Shown here: piece by piece, positions 6,785 to 17,465 of the stretch
Numbering within the stretch: position 1 is the first letter of the stretch
Layout: the number at the start of each line of letters is the position of its first letter
Origin: an uncultured Flavobacteriales bacterium
Lineage (GTDB): Bacteria > Bacteroidota > Bacteroidia > Flavobacteriales_D > Sanyastnellaceae
NCBI GenBank assembly: GCA_943787435.1
Contig: CALSMK010000003.1
Location: 1-51,876, forward strand
DNA: 51,876 nucleotides
Direction of reading: 5' to 3'
The notes under the pieces: generated by a model
Told to the model about the DNA's origin: nothing
What the model saw: only the letters and a program-made list of their open reading frames with translations
Databases searched by the model: none
Program-made: the position numbers and the translations under genes

Positions 6785-9295
6785 TTACTCCAAAACAACG
6801 CGTGAGGTTACCCTTGCTCCATCTCGGGTGTCCCACATCACGGTATACACTCCCCGTGACCACAGAGACACATCCATGGACCATGGCCTTCCTGCCTCGC
6901 AGCGACCGCGGCTTTGCAATGCCCCTTGGGGCCCGAAAACGGCATACTGAACCGACCCCAATGGAGGCGTCAAATTCATCTGAGCCTGCGCAGGATTGGG
7001 GTAGATTGACGCCCTTGATTCGCGGTCTTCAGTCTCGGGACCATCCAGCCCCAAAGCCACGTCGCCATTGGCAAAGGCGTATTGACCTTTGCGCAAGAAA
7101 GAGACTTTGAAGACCCCACTCCCATTGAAGGCAGACCCCATTTGAATTTCATAATCCGGGTACTCTTGCCATGGGTCGCCCGCCTCGGCACGCCAAGCGA
7201 GGAAAGCATTGATTTCTGTAGACCCATAGAGGTCATTGTCCAGCTCATCCTCGTCGCCTCCTCGGTATGTAAAACGAGCGTCAAGCACCATCCCTTCTTC
7301 GGGCCAAACCCCATCCACGGTCCAGAAGTGTGTGCTGCTGATTTGATCCATGTAAAAGGCAAAGTCTGCAGGCGTTTCCCCTTCTGCCCCGTCGGGCCCC
7401 GCCCAGTGGTGCTCAACGCGAACAAACGCGCTGTCTCCCTCATTGATTTCGTCACAACCTATGCGCATGTCCACCCAAGGCAAATTCTGCAGTGACGTGG
7501 TTTCTGTGATCCAATAATCGAGGTCCATTCGGCCTTGGTTCAAGGCTCCTTCGGCATTCAGCGCCACAAAAACCGGTTCCAGAGCCGTGACCACCTCTGC
7601 TGTAGCGTATTGACCGCCCACCACAATTTGAGTGACTTCCTTGTTGCCTTCGGCATCCCAAACCGTTACGTCCAATGGTTCGTTCTGGTGGTGGTTCTCA
7701 CACTCCCTCAATTTCTGCTGCAAATGCAAAGTGGTGAGCGCACCGGTGGGCGCCCCCAGTCCCATGGTGGAAGTGCTGTCCAGCACCCAAGTTGAAAATC
7801 CGGGTTGGCGAATGTGGGCATCAAACCAAGGGGTCAAGTCCACCCCGGTGGCCGCTTCCCATGCCGCCTCCAGCATCGCATCATCGAGCGCTTGGCCATA
7901 CTCCGTGGCCAAAACGGCCTGCCCTCCTGAGCGGAACAGGTCATCGCCCAAGTAATTCCGCAGGTTGTGAACCACAGACGCTCCTTTGTTGTAGCTGTGG
8001 CGGCCATAGATCTGAGCATCGGGAATGGGAGACAACGCCCAAAACCCTTCATCATCGATGTGGGCCTGCTCCAACACAAACAACTGGTTGTCCTTGACCA
8101 TTTCCACAAATTCCTCCCTGCCGCTCAACATCTCCTCGAAGAGGTGGCTGGAGTATTCCGCAAACCCCTCCTTGATCCACATGTGGTTGTGCAGCCGAGG
8201 AGACAGCATGTCTCCCCACCAGTGGTGTCCCAGCTCATGGCCGTACAGTCCCTCGTTCTGGAAATTGGAATTCTGGAGCATGGATACAGGATAGGCGATG
8301 TTGGTGGGGTGCTCCATGGCTCCTTTTCCAGTGATCACATACCCAACGCGCTCCCAAGCATGAGGACCCCACCAGTCTTCCAAAGCATCGATGCAGACCG
8401 GCAAGTCTACAAATCGGTTGCGCATGGTTTGAAGGTCGGATGGCTTGGCGGTGAGGCGAATCGGAATGTCGCCGTAGACGCCGGTGTGAACCGTATCGAA
8501 ATCCTCGTATTGTCCGACGGCAATCGCACTCAAATAAGTGGGGATGGGCTGCGGCATGTCGAAGACGCGCCGAATGGTGTCCCCGCCCAAGCTGTCGGTT
8601 TGAATCCAGTTTCCTTGGCCGTGAAACCGCTTTCCTCCCGCACTGGTAATGGCATAGGTATATGCGGCCCGCTCTTTGAATTGATCAAAACACGGATACC
8701 AAGCCTTGCCGTGGTTTGGGGGAATGCTGGTGAGGCCAATGCCCAAACTGTAGATGTAATCCCCTGTGAGGTACATCCCGCCCCAATAAGGGTCCGTGCC
8801 CGGTTGACCGTGGTAATGAATGGCCAATGCCTGAGGGCCAACGCTGGGCCATCCTCCTTCAGGGGCCTCAATAAAAATGGAGTCTCCCACTTGATCAAAC
8901 CCCCAAATGCTGCCCTCCAATTGAACCGAATCAACCTCCATGGACCCCATGAGGTCAAACCAGAGGTTTTGCGCCCCCGGCTCGGTGGTTTCAAAATCGA
9001 TGGTGGCCAATCCCGTGACTTGAAGCGACGATGCAGCGGTCACATCCAACTCCAATCCGTAATGAACCACATCAAAAGAGTCGCTCCTGGAAAGGGAGCC
9101 AGTCATGTCGAAGTTTTCGGAAGAGGCCGCCCCACCTCCAGACTGGGCTGCCAATGGCATATGCACATGGCGGCAACCATGGTGCGACAAATCTCGGGCC
9201 ACCGTTCGGCGAAGTGGTGGGATTTCGGTTTCCGATTGCGCCAAAAAGCTGGCTGAAAATGCAGTAAAAACTGCCAACATCAAGGTGCGAAGCAT
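6785..9295 (-). CDS. Secreted M1 family metallopeptidase with T9SS sorting domain
   Basis: 836 residues. A signal peptide ends near SFLAQ. The M1 N-terminal beta domain is followed by the exopeptidase loop variant GKGAMEHPTN, the zinc site HELGHHWWGD with the downstream Glu in KEGFAEYSSHL, and a catalytic-domain tyrosine region (YNKGASVVHNLR). The last about 75 residues (SIYPNPAQAQMNL to RVTSRVVLE) are a type A T9SS C-terminal domain, so the enzyme should cross the outer membrane and stay at the surface or be released. It probably trims peptides for uptake. The usual GxMEN motif reads GAMEH here, a substitution at the Asn position seen in some members. Confidence 0.92.
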   Translation of the reverse strand: MLRTLMLAVFTAFSASFLAQSETEIPPLRRTVARDLSHHGCRHVHMPLAAQSGGGAASSENFDMTGSLSRSDSFDVVHYGLELDVTAASSLQVTGLATIDFETTEPGAQNLWFDLMGSMEVDSVQLEGSIWGFDQVGDSIFIEAPEGGWPSVGPQALAIHYHGQPGTDPYWGGMYLTGDYIYSLGIGLTSIPPNHGKAWYPCFDQFKERAAYTYAITSAGGKRFHGQGNWIQTDSLGGDTIRRVFDMPQPIPTYLSAIAVGQYEDFDTVHTGVYGDIPIRLTAKPSDLQTMRNRFVDLPVCIDALEDWWGPHAWERVGYVITGKGAMEHPTNIAYPVSMLQNSNFQNEGLYGHELGHHWWGDMLSPRLHNHMWIKEGFAEYSSHLFEEMLSGREEFVEMVKDNQLFVLEQAHIDDEGFWALSPIPDAQIYGRHSYNKGASVVHNLRNYLGDDLFRSGGQAVLATEYGQALDDAMLEAAWEAATGVDLTPWFDAHIRQPGFSTWVLDSTSTMGLGAPTGALTTLHLQQKLRECENHHQNEPLDVTVWDAEGNKEVTQIVVGGQYATAEVVTALEPVFVALNAEGALNQGRMDLDYWITETTSLQNLPWVDMRIGCDEINEGDSAFVRVEHHWAGPDGAEGETPADFAFYMDQISSTHFWTVDGVWPEEGMVLDARFTYRGGDEDELDNDLYGSTEINAFLAWRAEAGDPWQEYPDYEIQMGSAFNGSGVFKVSFLRKGQYAFANGDVALGLDGPETEDRESRASIYPNPAQAQMNLTPPLGSVQYAVFGPQGALQSRGRCEAGRPWSMDVSLWSRGVYTVMWDTRDGARVTSRVVLE

Positions 9296-9397
9296 GCCGG
9301 GAATTTACACCCTGTCTTTGAGCCAGCGCAGGCCCACCAAAGCCCGCCTGAACCCTGAACGGCAATGCGGTTCCCCATGCTCGATTAACTTCACTTC

Positions 9398-10111
9398 ATG
9401 CTCCCTGGATTCGCATTCAGATCCCTTGTGGTTTTTTCGTGGTTGATCACGTGTCCTTGGTTGGCAGAAGCTCAGCCTTTTCGGCACCTTCATTCAACAT
9501 CGGGCCCAGAAGTGGAATCTGCTTCTCGACACCCATCGATTCCCAGTCAATTGTGGCTGGGGTCCGTTGCCAAAGTTCCTGAACAGGCCATGGTCCCCTC
9601 CTATGGCGGCTTGAACAAGCAAGGCATGCCGGTTTGGACCAACCAGGTTGAACGTCGACAATTCAATGACACCGCCGTGGCCTTCACTGGGTGGGTCAAA
9701 AGGGGACAAATGGACCCTCAACAGAATTGGAAGAATTTCCGTGAAGAGGGAGACGGATTGAGCGAAGCGGATTGGGGGCCCGGTTTGCGGGCCTGCTATC
9801 AACGGTTCGAAAATGGCTGGCTGGAAGAACAGGTCACCTTTCATTCAAACGGTCAGGTCTTGCACCATTTGCACAAAAACGCCGAGGGCCAAAATTCAGG
9901 CAGCCAGCGCATGTGGTACCGCGATGGACAAATGCAGTCGGATCGGCTTTATGATCCCGTGGGCCGAATGCACGGAATCCAATGGCAGTGGAAGCCAGAC
10001 GGACAATTGGAATGGAGCCGGCGCTTTGAACACGGCGTTGAATTGGACAAGGAAGGTCAGCCCATCCCCGAAGACAAGCGGCTCCCTTTCTTCACTGGTG
10101 ACGGCTGTTGA
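9398..10111 (+). CDS. Secreted MORN-variant (YwqK-like) repeat protein
   Basis: 237 residues with a signal peptide (VVFSWLITCPWLAEAQP). The C-terminal half contains repeated units of the MORN/YwqK type: FENGWLEEQVTFHSNGQV, MWYRDGQMQSDRLYD and QWKPDGQLEWSRRFEHG. Such repeats form beta-hairpin stacks. In databases the family is often labelled an antitoxin component, a label I would not transfer. It begins at an ATG 102 bases from the divergent M1 peptidase gene and is followed by the convergent transporter gene. Function unknown; the secretion signal suggests a periplasmic or surface role. Confidence 0.7.
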   Translation: MLPGFAFRSLVVFSWLITCPWLAEAQPFRHLHSTSGPEVESASRHPSIPSQLWLGSVAKVPEQAMVPSYGGLNKQGMPVWTNQVERRQFNDTAVAFTGWVKRGQMDPQQNWKNFREEGDGLSEADWGPGLRACYQRFENGWLEEQVTFHSNGQVLHHLHKNAEGQNSGSQRMWYRDGQMQSDRLYDPVGRMHGIQWQWKPDGQLEWSRRFEHGVELDKEGQPIPEDKRLPFFTGDGC

Positions 10112-10156
10112 CCCCGCCACTTTAGCTCATTGGCGCGACAGCATGCATCCGTTGGT

Positions 10157-11065
10157 TCAATCCCATTCGGACCACACAAAAAGGACCTGCGAAGCCAAAA
10201 CCAACAAAAAGGCCACCACATCGGCCATTGTCAGTTTTTCTTTGGCCACCAAAGCCGACCATGACACCACCAAAACAGGAGTCAACAGGGTCACCATCCC
10301 CACTTTGTAAGCTGGCCACTCATCAAAGGCCATGCACAAAGCCCATGCGGCAAAACCCACTCCTGTCCCCACCAGAAAGAGGAGTCGCCATGGGGTTTCA
10401 TTCCAACGCTGGCTTTGGGCCCGCGAGATGACTTGACTGCGGGAAATCACGGTCAACAGCAAGGCCATCATGAACACCCCCAATTCAACGGATGCAGCCA
10501 AAGTCAATGCATCGGTCTCCTTCAAACTCTCGGCATATTGAACATACCCTCGCCCCCAAGTCAAAACGGCCAAGACCGACAGCACCAATCCCCAAGCCAT
10601 TTTGCCTTCATTGGAGCGCTGCAGTTTGGACGACAGAACCAACCAAATGGCGAGCCCCGTGAACGCGGTCAATAAAGACCCGATGAGCCAACCTGACCAC
10701 TCAATTTGTTCAGGGTAAAGCCATCCATTCCAAAAGACCACGCTCAATCCTGTCAGGTTGACAATGGCCGCCACCAAGTGCACTGGGGCATGCCGCAGCG
10801 CAAGTGAGAAGAGCAACAATCCTCCCACCCCCGTCAAAACCGGGATTCCAAAAACCCGAATGACAGCCTTCGCATCCCATGGCACAGCCTCTTCCAGCCC
10901 CTGGCCCAACCCTTGACCCGTCCACACGATCAGCGCCAGAAGCAAAACAGAGCTGAACGTGCTTCTGAACAACAAGGCCTTCCAATACCCTGTCTGCATG
11001 AGCACCCTGCGCCACAGGAGGTCCATGGCGGCAAAAGAAATGGCGGCTGCAAATGCCCAAATCAT
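10157..11065 (-). CDS. EamA/DMT family transporter
   Basis: 302 residues with about ten hydrophobic segments in two similar halves, starting at AISFAAMDLLWRRVLM and ending at LLVLASQVLFVWSEWD. This is the architecture of drug/metabolite transporters (EamA). Substrate unknown. Its ATG overlaps the stop of the GH20 gene by four bases, placing it as the last gene of the glyA-cutC-GH20-EamA operon. Export or uptake of an amino sugar or amino acid would fit the neighbours but is inference. Confidence 0.85.
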   Translation of the reverse strand: MIWAFAAAISFAAMDLLWRRVLMQTGYWKALLFRSTFSSVLLLALIVWTGQGLGQGLEEAVPWDAKAVIRVFGIPVLTGVGGLLLFSLALRHAPVHLVAAIVNLTGLSVVFWNGWLYPEQIEWSGWLIGSLLTAFTGLAIWLVLSSKLQRSNEGKMAWGLVLSVLAVLTWGRGYVQYAESLKETDALTLAASVELGVFMMALLLTVISRSQVISRAQSQRWNETPWRLLFLVGTGVGFAAWALCMAFDEWPAYKVGMVTLLTPVLVVSWSALVAKEKLTMADVVAFLLVLASQVLFVWSEWD

Positions 11066-13332
11066 GACGCTTCTTTGGTGCGCACCACGAGTTCATCCAA
11101 AAACAGCCAGCTGTCGGAGCCCGCTGCTGCGTGCCAATCTGGACATGGCCCTGCACCGTTCACGCGCATCCGAACATGGCGAACCGGTCCAAGCGCTGGA
11201 CCCATCACCCCTTGAATGGCCACCCTTTCTTGATGGTCGTTTGGCGCCAGGACGTTCGAACCTGACCACGAGGCCAATTCACGCCAATCGCGACCATCCA
11301 CAGACCCTTCCCAAACCACCGACTTGGGCATGAAAATCCAAGCGTCCTGGTACAAATACACCCCCGTTTCCACGGCGGAAACTTCCAATTCCGAACCGAG
11401 ATCAACCTCGGCCACCATCTCGCCTCCCTGGCGGGCCTGCCAAGCACCATCCCGAAAATCATTCGACCCCAGTCGTCCATCCACCAATGCTTCACGGCCA
11501 CCTCCGGTGTACCACGGACTGGGCTCGTACTCCAAGATGAGGGGACGATAGACCGCCGAATGCCCGTCCAACGCATAAGAAGCCGAGGTTCCTGTCCACG
11601 TTCCGCGTCGCCCCACTTCCATTTCTGCCCTCCCAGGGCCGTTGACCACAAAAGGTTCTCCCGACGCCAAAACCGACCCATTTCCTGTCCACTGCCCTCG
11701 GCCCATCACCCCCCGGCCTTTGGCTTGGATCAACGCCACCAATTCGCCTTCCGAGGACGCGGACGTGCTCAACTCAAACGGTGGGGACTCTAAACCATAG
11801 GCCACGTCCAAAGCATCCAACCTGAGGTAATGGAGGTCTAAGCGAGACAAAAAATCCACGTAGGCCCCGGTGGCTCCTGCATGGGAATGGCCCCGCCAAA
11901 ACACTTCTGCAAGTGCAATCAGCCTTGGGTAGACCTTGGACTCCACCATTTCTTGAGGAGCGTGTTCCGTCCACATGTTTCCCTCCCCACCCAAGATCCG
12001 ACCTGGGCCATGGGCCAAAGAGTCAGGCAGAGGCTCGAACTGATAAGCCTCTTCGAGGTCCGTGCTTCGAAGGGGGTAATCCAGATAACAATGGCTCGTT
12101 GGAGAAACAATCACATCGGCACCCAGGTGGACCGCCTCCTTGGCCCCCTCCATTCCACGCCAGCTTTGCACAGCGGCACCTTCGGGCAAGCCCCCTTCCA
12201 ATATCTCATCCCATCCGATGATGGTTTTGCCCTTCGTGGCCAAATGGTCCCCCATCCGACCAATGAACCAACGCTGTAGCTCTTCCTCATTGGCCAGCCC
12301 CTCCTCTTTCATTCTGCGCTGACACTTCGGGCAATTGGACCAGCGCACCTTGGGGGCCTCATCGCCTCCGATGTGAATCCGGGGTCCAGGAAAAACCGAG
12401 ACCACATGGTCCATGACCTTCTCCAAAAACGCAAAAGTGTCATCGTTGCCCGCACAGTAAATGTCTTTGAACACCCCCCACCTGTGAGGCACACCTATGC
12501 TGTCTCCCGTGCAGCCCAACTCGGGATATGCGGCAAGAGCGGCTGAACTGTGTCCGGGCATTTCAATCTCTGGAATGACTTCGATGTGGCGCGCCGCTGC
12601 ATAATCCACCACCCTTTGAATCTCCTTGACGGTGTAAAATCCGCCATGCTGAGACCCGTCCGACTCGGTTCGCCAAGCAGCCACTTCCCTCAACTTCGGC
12701 AACCCGGGGACATCCAATCGCCATCCTTGATCTTCAGTCAAGTGCCAATGCAGGACGTTCATTCCATGCAAAGCCAGCAGGTCGATTTGCTTGAGCACAA
12801 AGTCCACCCCTTGAAAGTGCCGGCAACCGTCCAACAGCAACCCTCTGTGTTCCAAAATCGGTGCGTCCTCAATGGAGACACACGGCAATTCGAACCCATC
12901 TGCACAACCGATTTCGCAAGCCACAGGAAGCGTCTTCCGGAGGGTGATCCACCCCCTAAACAGACCGGCATGGGTGGCAGAAGAGATCCGCATTCCCGAA
13001 GGCTCTACTCGCATCCGATAGGATTCCAATCCTTCCATCGATGGGTCCAGCTCAAAGGTCAAACCAGGCTTCGCGGTGTTGACGCTGGCTTCTATTCCAG
13101 CTTGGCTCAGCCAAGACTGCACCACTTGAGCCTCTTGACCCCAGCCTTCAGGCCAGGCCAAGCCGAGGCTTCCTTCACATACATACGTCCCTTGTCCAAC
13201 CTGAAGGGACTGAGGAGCGGGGATCAACCCTTGAATGCTGCCTGCAGGCAAATGTGGCTGGCTCCCGCAGGAAAACAACAAGACGGATGCGACACACATC
13301 CATGTGGCACCGGAAAAATGGGTTGGGAACAT
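11062..13332 (-). CDS. GH20 beta-N-acetylhexosaminidase lipoprotein with C-terminal discoidin-like domain
   Basis: About 756 residues from the ATG at 13332; a TTG six codons upstream would overlap cutC. Order of parts: lipoprotein signal (SVLLFSCG); GH20 N-terminal domain; GH20 barrel with HWHLTEDQGWR, the catalytic Asp-Glu pair in HIGGDEAPK (near residue 320) and GWDEILEGG; then a linker; then an F5/8-type-C-like region (VDLGSELEVSAVETGVYLY). GH20 enzymes release terminal GlcNAc or GalNAc from chitin oligomers or glycoproteins by substrate-assisted catalysis. It is likely surface- or periplasm-anchored. A four-base gap follows cutC, and it overlaps EamA. Confidence 0.93.
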   Translation of the reverse strand: MFPTHFSGATWMCVASVLLFSCGSQPHLPAGSIQGLIPAPQSLQVGQGTYVCEGSLGLAWPEGWGQEAQVVQSWLSQAGIEASVNTAKPGLTFELDPSMEGLESYRMRVEPSGMRISSATHAGLFRGWITLRKTLPVACEIGCADGFELPCVSIEDAPILEHRGLLLDGCRHFQGVDFVLKQIDLLALHGMNVLHWHLTEDQGWRLDVPGLPKLREVAAWRTESDGSQHGGFYTVKEIQRVVDYAAARHIEVIPEIEMPGHSSAALAAYPELGCTGDSIGVPHRWGVFKDIYCAGNDDTFAFLEKVMDHVVSVFPGPRIHIGGDEAPKVRWSNCPKCQRRMKEEGLANEEELQRWFIGRMGDHLATKGKTIIGWDEILEGGLPEGAAVQSWRGMEGAKEAVHLGADVIVSPTSHCYLDYPLRSTDLEEAYQFEPLPDSLAHGPGRILGGEGNMWTEHAPQEMVESKVYPRLIALAEVFWRGHSHAGATGAYVDFLSRLDLHYLRLDALDVAYGLESPPFELSTSASSEGELVALIQAKGRGVMGRGQWTGNGSVLASGEPFVVNGPGRAEMEVGRRGTWTGTSASYALDGHSAVYRPLILEYEPSPWYTGGGREALVDGRLGSNDFRDGAWQARQGGEMVAEVDLGSELEVSAVETGVYLYQDAWIFMPKSVVWEGSVDGRDWRELASWSGSNVLAPNDHQERVAIQGVMGPALGPVRHVRMRVNGAGPCPDWHAAAGSDSWLFLDELVVRTKEAS

Positions 13333-13336
13333 GGCC

Positions 13337-14056
13337 TCAAGGTCGGTCAACCCGACGAACCGAATTCACCAAGGCTTGAACGGCCTCCACACAAACCGAT
13401 GATCGCGTGGCATCAAACAGGCGGCCCGGGTGGCCAACAACCAATTTTCGGCAGCTGGCATGAATGCCTTCCACCCCAGCCTCGACCAACGCTGGCACAT
13501 GCTCCGGAAGAACGCCTGCCCCCGCCACCACAGACAATCCTGAAGCGCACATTTTTTGGATGGTGTTCGCTCCGTCCACCGCCTTGGGCATGCCCCCGCT
13601 GGAAAGAACGCCCTCGGCCCCGGCATCGCACAGCTGCTGAATGCACAAGGGACTTGCGCCCGCCTCGTCAATGGCGCGGTGAAACACAACGCGATCCATT
13701 CCCACACTGTCGCGGAGCGACTTTAAAAAGGGCACATCGATTTCTCCATTTGAGGTCAACGATCCGGTCACCACTCGGTCTACCCCCAAGGCCAAGAAAC
13801 CTTCGGCCTCGCGCAACATCGCCTTTTTCTCTATCGCCGAGTAAACAAAATTGCCCTCTCGTGGGCGAACCAAAACACGGAAACCCAACCCCGCAGACCG
13901 CGCCTGTTCAAAAGCCAACATGGCCAATTCCCGCCCCGGCGTGAGTCCACCGGATGCCAGATGAGAGCAAAACTCGACCCGGTGTGCACCACCTTTTGCC
14001 GCTGCCAAGACATCTTCTGGTGTGGAGGCCACAACCTCAACGCAAGGCAAGGCCAT
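13337..14056 (-). CDS. cutC: CutC family copper homeostasis protein
   Basis: 239 residues with the TIM-barrel CutC pattern: LPCVEVVASTPEDVLAA, GAHRVEFCSHLASGGLTP, VLVRPREGNFVYS, and FHRAIDEAG. The family was linked to copper tolerance in enterobacteria, but its biochemical activity is unsettled. It starts at an ATG two bases after glyA. Its placement between serine hydroxymethyltransferase and a hexosaminidase in one operon is unusual and does not clarify the role. Confidence 0.9.
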   Translation of the reverse strand: MALPCVEVVASTPEDVLAAAKGGAHRVEFCSHLASGGLTPGRELAMLAFEQARSAGLGFRVLVRPREGNFVYSAIEKKAMLREAEGFLALGVDRVVTGSLTSNGEIDVPFLKSLRDSVGMDRVVFHRAIDEAGASPLCIQQLCDAGAEGVLSSGGMPKAVDGANTIQKMCASGLSVVAGAGVLPEHVPALVEAGVEGIHASCRKLVVGHPGRLFDATRSSVCVEAVQALVNSVRRVDRP

Positions 14057-14058
14057 GG

Positions 14059-15342
14059 TCAGGCGATCACGCCTTCTGCAAACAGAGGCAGCTGGGTCAT
14101 GCGCGCTTTCACCGCATCTCCCACTTTCGCGAGAACGCTTGCATCATCTGCATGACAAATGACCTCGTCCATCCACTCCACCAATTGGTCCATGTCGGAT
14201 TCGACCATGCCACGGGTGGTCACCGCCGGTGTACCTACACGGATGCCGGATGTCACAAACGGGCTGCGCGTATCAAATGGAACCATGTTCTTGTTGACCG
14301 TGATGTGAGCGGCGCCCAAAGCTGCGTCTGCTGCTTTGCCCGTGATGTCTTTGTTGCGCAGGTCAATCAACATCAAATGGTTGTCCGTTCCACCGCTGAT
14401 CAGGTGGTAGCCTCGATCGGTGAACGCTTTGGCCATGGCTTGCGCATTGCTCACCACTTGCTTGGTGTACGATGCATATGCGGGCTCAAGGGCCTCCCCA
14501 AAGGCCACCGCTTTTCCAGCAATCACATGCTCCAATGGTCCTCCTTGCATACCGGGAAACACAGCACTATCGAGCAATTGAGACAACTTTCTCACCTGCC
14601 CTTTTGGCGTGGTCAATCCCCAAGGGTTGTCCATGTCTTGGCCCATCATGATGATGCCACCTCGAGGACCGCGAAGGGTCTTGTGCGTGGTGGATGTCAC
14701 CATGTGACAATGCGGCATGGGGTCGTTCAACAATCCCGCCGCGATCAATCCCGCAGGGTGTGAAATGTCCGCCAAAAGCAAGGCACCAATGCTGTCTGCA
14801 ATTTGACGGAATCGGGCATAATCCCAATCACGGCTGTAAGCTGATGCGCCACAGATGAGCAGCTTCGGACGCTCACGCTCAGCTGTTTCGGCCACCTTGT
14901 CCATGTCGATGATTCCGGTCTCCTCCTCTACCCCGTAAAAGACAGGATCGTAGAGTTTGCCCGAATAGTTCACCGGTGAGCCGTGGGTCAGGTGTCCGCC
15001 ATGTGCCAGATCAAAACCCATGATTTTATCGCCAGGCTTGAGGCACGCCAACATGACCGCGCTGTTGGCATTGGCTCCACTGTGGGGCTGAACATTGGCC
15101 CATGTGGCTCCGAAAAGCTCGCACAACCGAGTGCGGGCCAAGTCTTCGACTTGATCAACCACAGCACATCCACCGTAATAACGTTTGCCTGGAAGGCCTT
15201 CGGCGTATTTGTTGGTCAATACGGAGCCTTGAGCCACCATCACTTGGTCGCTGGCATAGTTCTCGGAGGCAATCAGCTCAACGCCGTGGGTCTGGCGGTC
15301 GTGCTCATTTTGAATCAAGTTGGCAATGACGGTATCGCGCAT
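14059..15342 (-). CDS. glyA: Serine hydroxymethyltransferase
   Basis: 427 residues, full length. It shows the family blocks [42 protein letters not shown], and the PLP lysine in [14 protein letters not shown] (continuous). The enzyme interconverts serine and glycine while charging tetrahydrofolate with a one-carbon unit, in the cytoplasm. It is first in the four-gene operon and begins at ATG 15342, with a Bacteroidota-type -7 box 18 bases upstream. No frameshift, unlike the neighbouring typA. Confidence 0.97.
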   Translation of the reverse strand: MRDTVIANLIQNEHDRQTHGVELIASENYASDQVMVAQGSVLTNKYAEGLPGKRYYGGCAVVDQVEDLARTRLCELFGATWANVQPHSGANANSAVMLACLKPGDKIMGFDLAHGGHLTHGSPVNYSGKLYDPVFYGVEEETGIIDMDKVAETAERERPKLLICGASAYSRDWDYARFRQIADSIGALLLADISHPAGLIAAGLLNDPMPHCHMVTSTTHKTLRGPRGGIIMMGQDMDNPWGLTTPKGQVRKLSQLLDSAVFPGMQGGPLEHVIAGKAVAFGEALEPAYASYTKQVVSNAQAMAKAFTDRGYHLISGGTDNHLMLIDLRNKDITGKAADAALGAAHITVNKNMVPFDTRSPFVTSGIRVGTPAVTTRGMVESDMDQLVEWMDEVICHADDASVLAKVGDAVKARMTQLPLFAEGVIA

Positions 15343-15360
15343 GGTCGGTTTCTAATGGTC

Positions 15361-15368
15361 CAAAAGTA
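15361..15368 (-). promoter_or_regulatory. Promoter -7 box for the glyA operon
   Basis: On the minus strand this reads TACTTTTG, matching the Bacteroidota -7 consensus TAnnTTTG, 18 bases before the glyA start. No clear TTG at the -33 position is visible at the usual spacing, so the call rests on one box and its position. Confidence 0.45.
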
Positions 15369-15622
15369 ATTCGAGCGAACGCGGAATCACCCCTTGGGGG
15401 TACGATGTGTAAATCTCTGGTCTTCATGGGCTTAAGCCGCCTCGAATAGCGCGTAAATCACTGAATTACAGCGACATAAACCACCCACCCCCTCACGCTT
15501 TGAATTTGGGTTTGCCACCTACAAAACCCCATTCACGGACACCGATGAAAAAGAAAACGACCGAAACTCCCATCGGGAGCGAGTTTGCACCGAATTTCGC
15601 GGCTTCAAATTCGACGCCCACC

Positions 15623-17385
15623 ATGAGCGGACTCCGAAATGTTGCGATCATCGCACACGTAGACCACGGCAAAACTACACTGGTCGACAAAATCATCCAC
15701 CACTGCAATGTCATCGACCCGCGCAAAGCGACCGGTGACCTGATCCTCGACAACAATGACCTGGAGCGAGAGCGCGGCATCACCATTCTTTCCAAGAATG
15801 TGGCCGCCAACTACAAGGATGTCAAGATCAACCTGATCGACACTCCCGGCCACGCGGACTTTGGCGGAGAAGTGGAGCGGGTGCTGAAAATGGCCGACGC
15901 CGTCTGCTGTTGGTGGACGCCTTTGAAGGGCCCATGCCGCAGACCCGGTTCGTCCTGAGCAAAGCGCTGGAATTGGGCCTTCATCCCCATCGTGGTGGTC
16001 AACAAAGTGGACAAAGAGAACTGCACCCCCGACTTTGGTGCAGGAGCAGGTCTTTGACCTGATGTTCAACCTGGGTGCCACAGAAGAGCAGCTCGACTTC
16101 AGCCACGGTTTACGGCTCGGCCAAAATGGGCTGGATGGGCGCAGACTGGGAGAACCCAGCGGATGACATGTCCTTTTTGATGGACACCATTATCGACACT
16201 GTGCCCGAAGCCCCCTATGTGGAAGGCACCCCTCAATTGCAGATCACATCGTTGGATTTTAGCCGGTTCACAGGGCGAATCGCCATTGGCCGTCTGTTTC
16301 GTGGTGACCTTCACGCCAACCGCGACTATGCGCTTTGCACGGCGGAAGGAACGCGAAAGGTTCGAGCCAAAGAGCTCTTCGTCTTCAACGGTCTCGGCAA
16401 AGAAAAAGTAGACCATGTGAAGGCCGGAGACCTGTGTGCGATTACGGGCATCGAAGACTTCGAAATCGGGGACACCTTGAGCGACCTCGAAAACCCTGAG
16501 GTGATGGAGCGCATCGCCGTGGACGAGCCCACCATGAGCCTGTTGTTCACCATCAACACTTCACCTTTTCTGGGGAAAGACGGCGATTACCTCACCAGTC
16601 GACACATCCGTGAACGTTTGGACCAAGAGCTCCAGAAGAATCTGGCCCTGCGCGTAAAGCCCACGGACAGTGAAGACAAGTGGACGGTTTATGGACGGGG
16701 CATCCTGCACTTGTCGGTGTTGATCGAAACCATGCGCCGCGAAGGCTATGAACTCCAAGTTGGAAAGCCTCAAGTCATGTTCAAGGACATTGACGAGGTG
16801 CGCCACGAGCCCTTTGAGCACTTGGTCATCGACGTGCCCGAGGCCAATGCTGGCAAAGCCACCGAAATGGTCATGATGCGCAAGGGAATGCTTCAGGTGA
16901 TGGAAGCCAAAGGCGACATCCAGCACATGGAGTTTCGGATTCCCTCTCGCGGATTGATCGGGCTCAGGAACCAAATCTTGACGGCCACTCAAGGAGAAGC
17001 GGTCATGACCCATAGGTTCGATGAGTACGCTCCCTATGCCGGCGACCTCGAAACCCGGCAGACCGGCTCTCTGGTGAGCATGGAAACCGGACAAGCACGC
17101 GCCTTCGAAATCGACCGGTTGCAAGACCGCGGCACCTTCTACATCGATCCAGGCGAAGACATTTACAAAGGCCAGGTGGTGGGCGAGTGCGCGCGCGACA
17201 AGGACATGGAATTGAACCTGATCAAAGGCAAGAAACTCACCAACATGAGGGCCTCAGGCAGCGACAAAAGCTTGCGCATTGCACCGGCCAAAAAGCTCTC
17301 TTTGGAGGAGTATTTGGAGTGGATTGCAGACAGTGAATACTTGGAAGTGACCCCTGCTGCATTGCGCGTCAGGAAAATTCCTTGA
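15623..17385 (+). CDS. typA: GTPase TypA/BipA (four apparent indels near 15.92-16.10 kb)
   Basis: Ribosome-associated translational GTPase, cytoplasmic, involved in stress and large-subunit assembly. The ATG at 15623 gives the usual start just before [15 protein letters not shown] (P-loop). [10 protein letters not shown] and [16 protein letters not shown] follow. Reading then breaks: one base missing near 15909, one extra near 15984, one extra near 16033 and one extra near 16105. Each can be fixed to recover conserved text ([34 protein letters not shown]). From 16110 the frame is intact to the C-terminus, with the expected about 590 residues. Four slips within 200 bases of a widely conserved gene point to sequence error. 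The 250 bases upstream hold the glyA promoter and otherwise nothing clear. Confidence 0.92.
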
Positions 17386-17465
17386 GTCATTCACGGCCTC
17401 CGGTGAACCTCTTAAGGAATTATGTGCGTGAAGCCCCGCACTTGAACGACTAACTTGCACGTTAT

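Noticed and set aside
7967..9256. 429-codon plus-strand ORF
   Set aside because: Antisense shadow of the M1 peptidase, which has clear catalytic motifs.
10146..10175. tRNA T-arm-like string GGTTCAATCCC
   Set aside because: No acceptor, anticodon or D-arm can be drawn around it and it lies at the end of the transporter gene.
12550..13944. 464-codon plus-strand ORF
   Set aside because: It is the shadow of the GH20 and cutC genes on the other strand; composition is proline- and histidine-rich nonsense with no domain.
15905..16110. Programmed ribosomal frameshifting in typA
   Set aside because: Four slips of mixed sign within 200 bases, with no slippery site, do not resemble programmed frameshifting.
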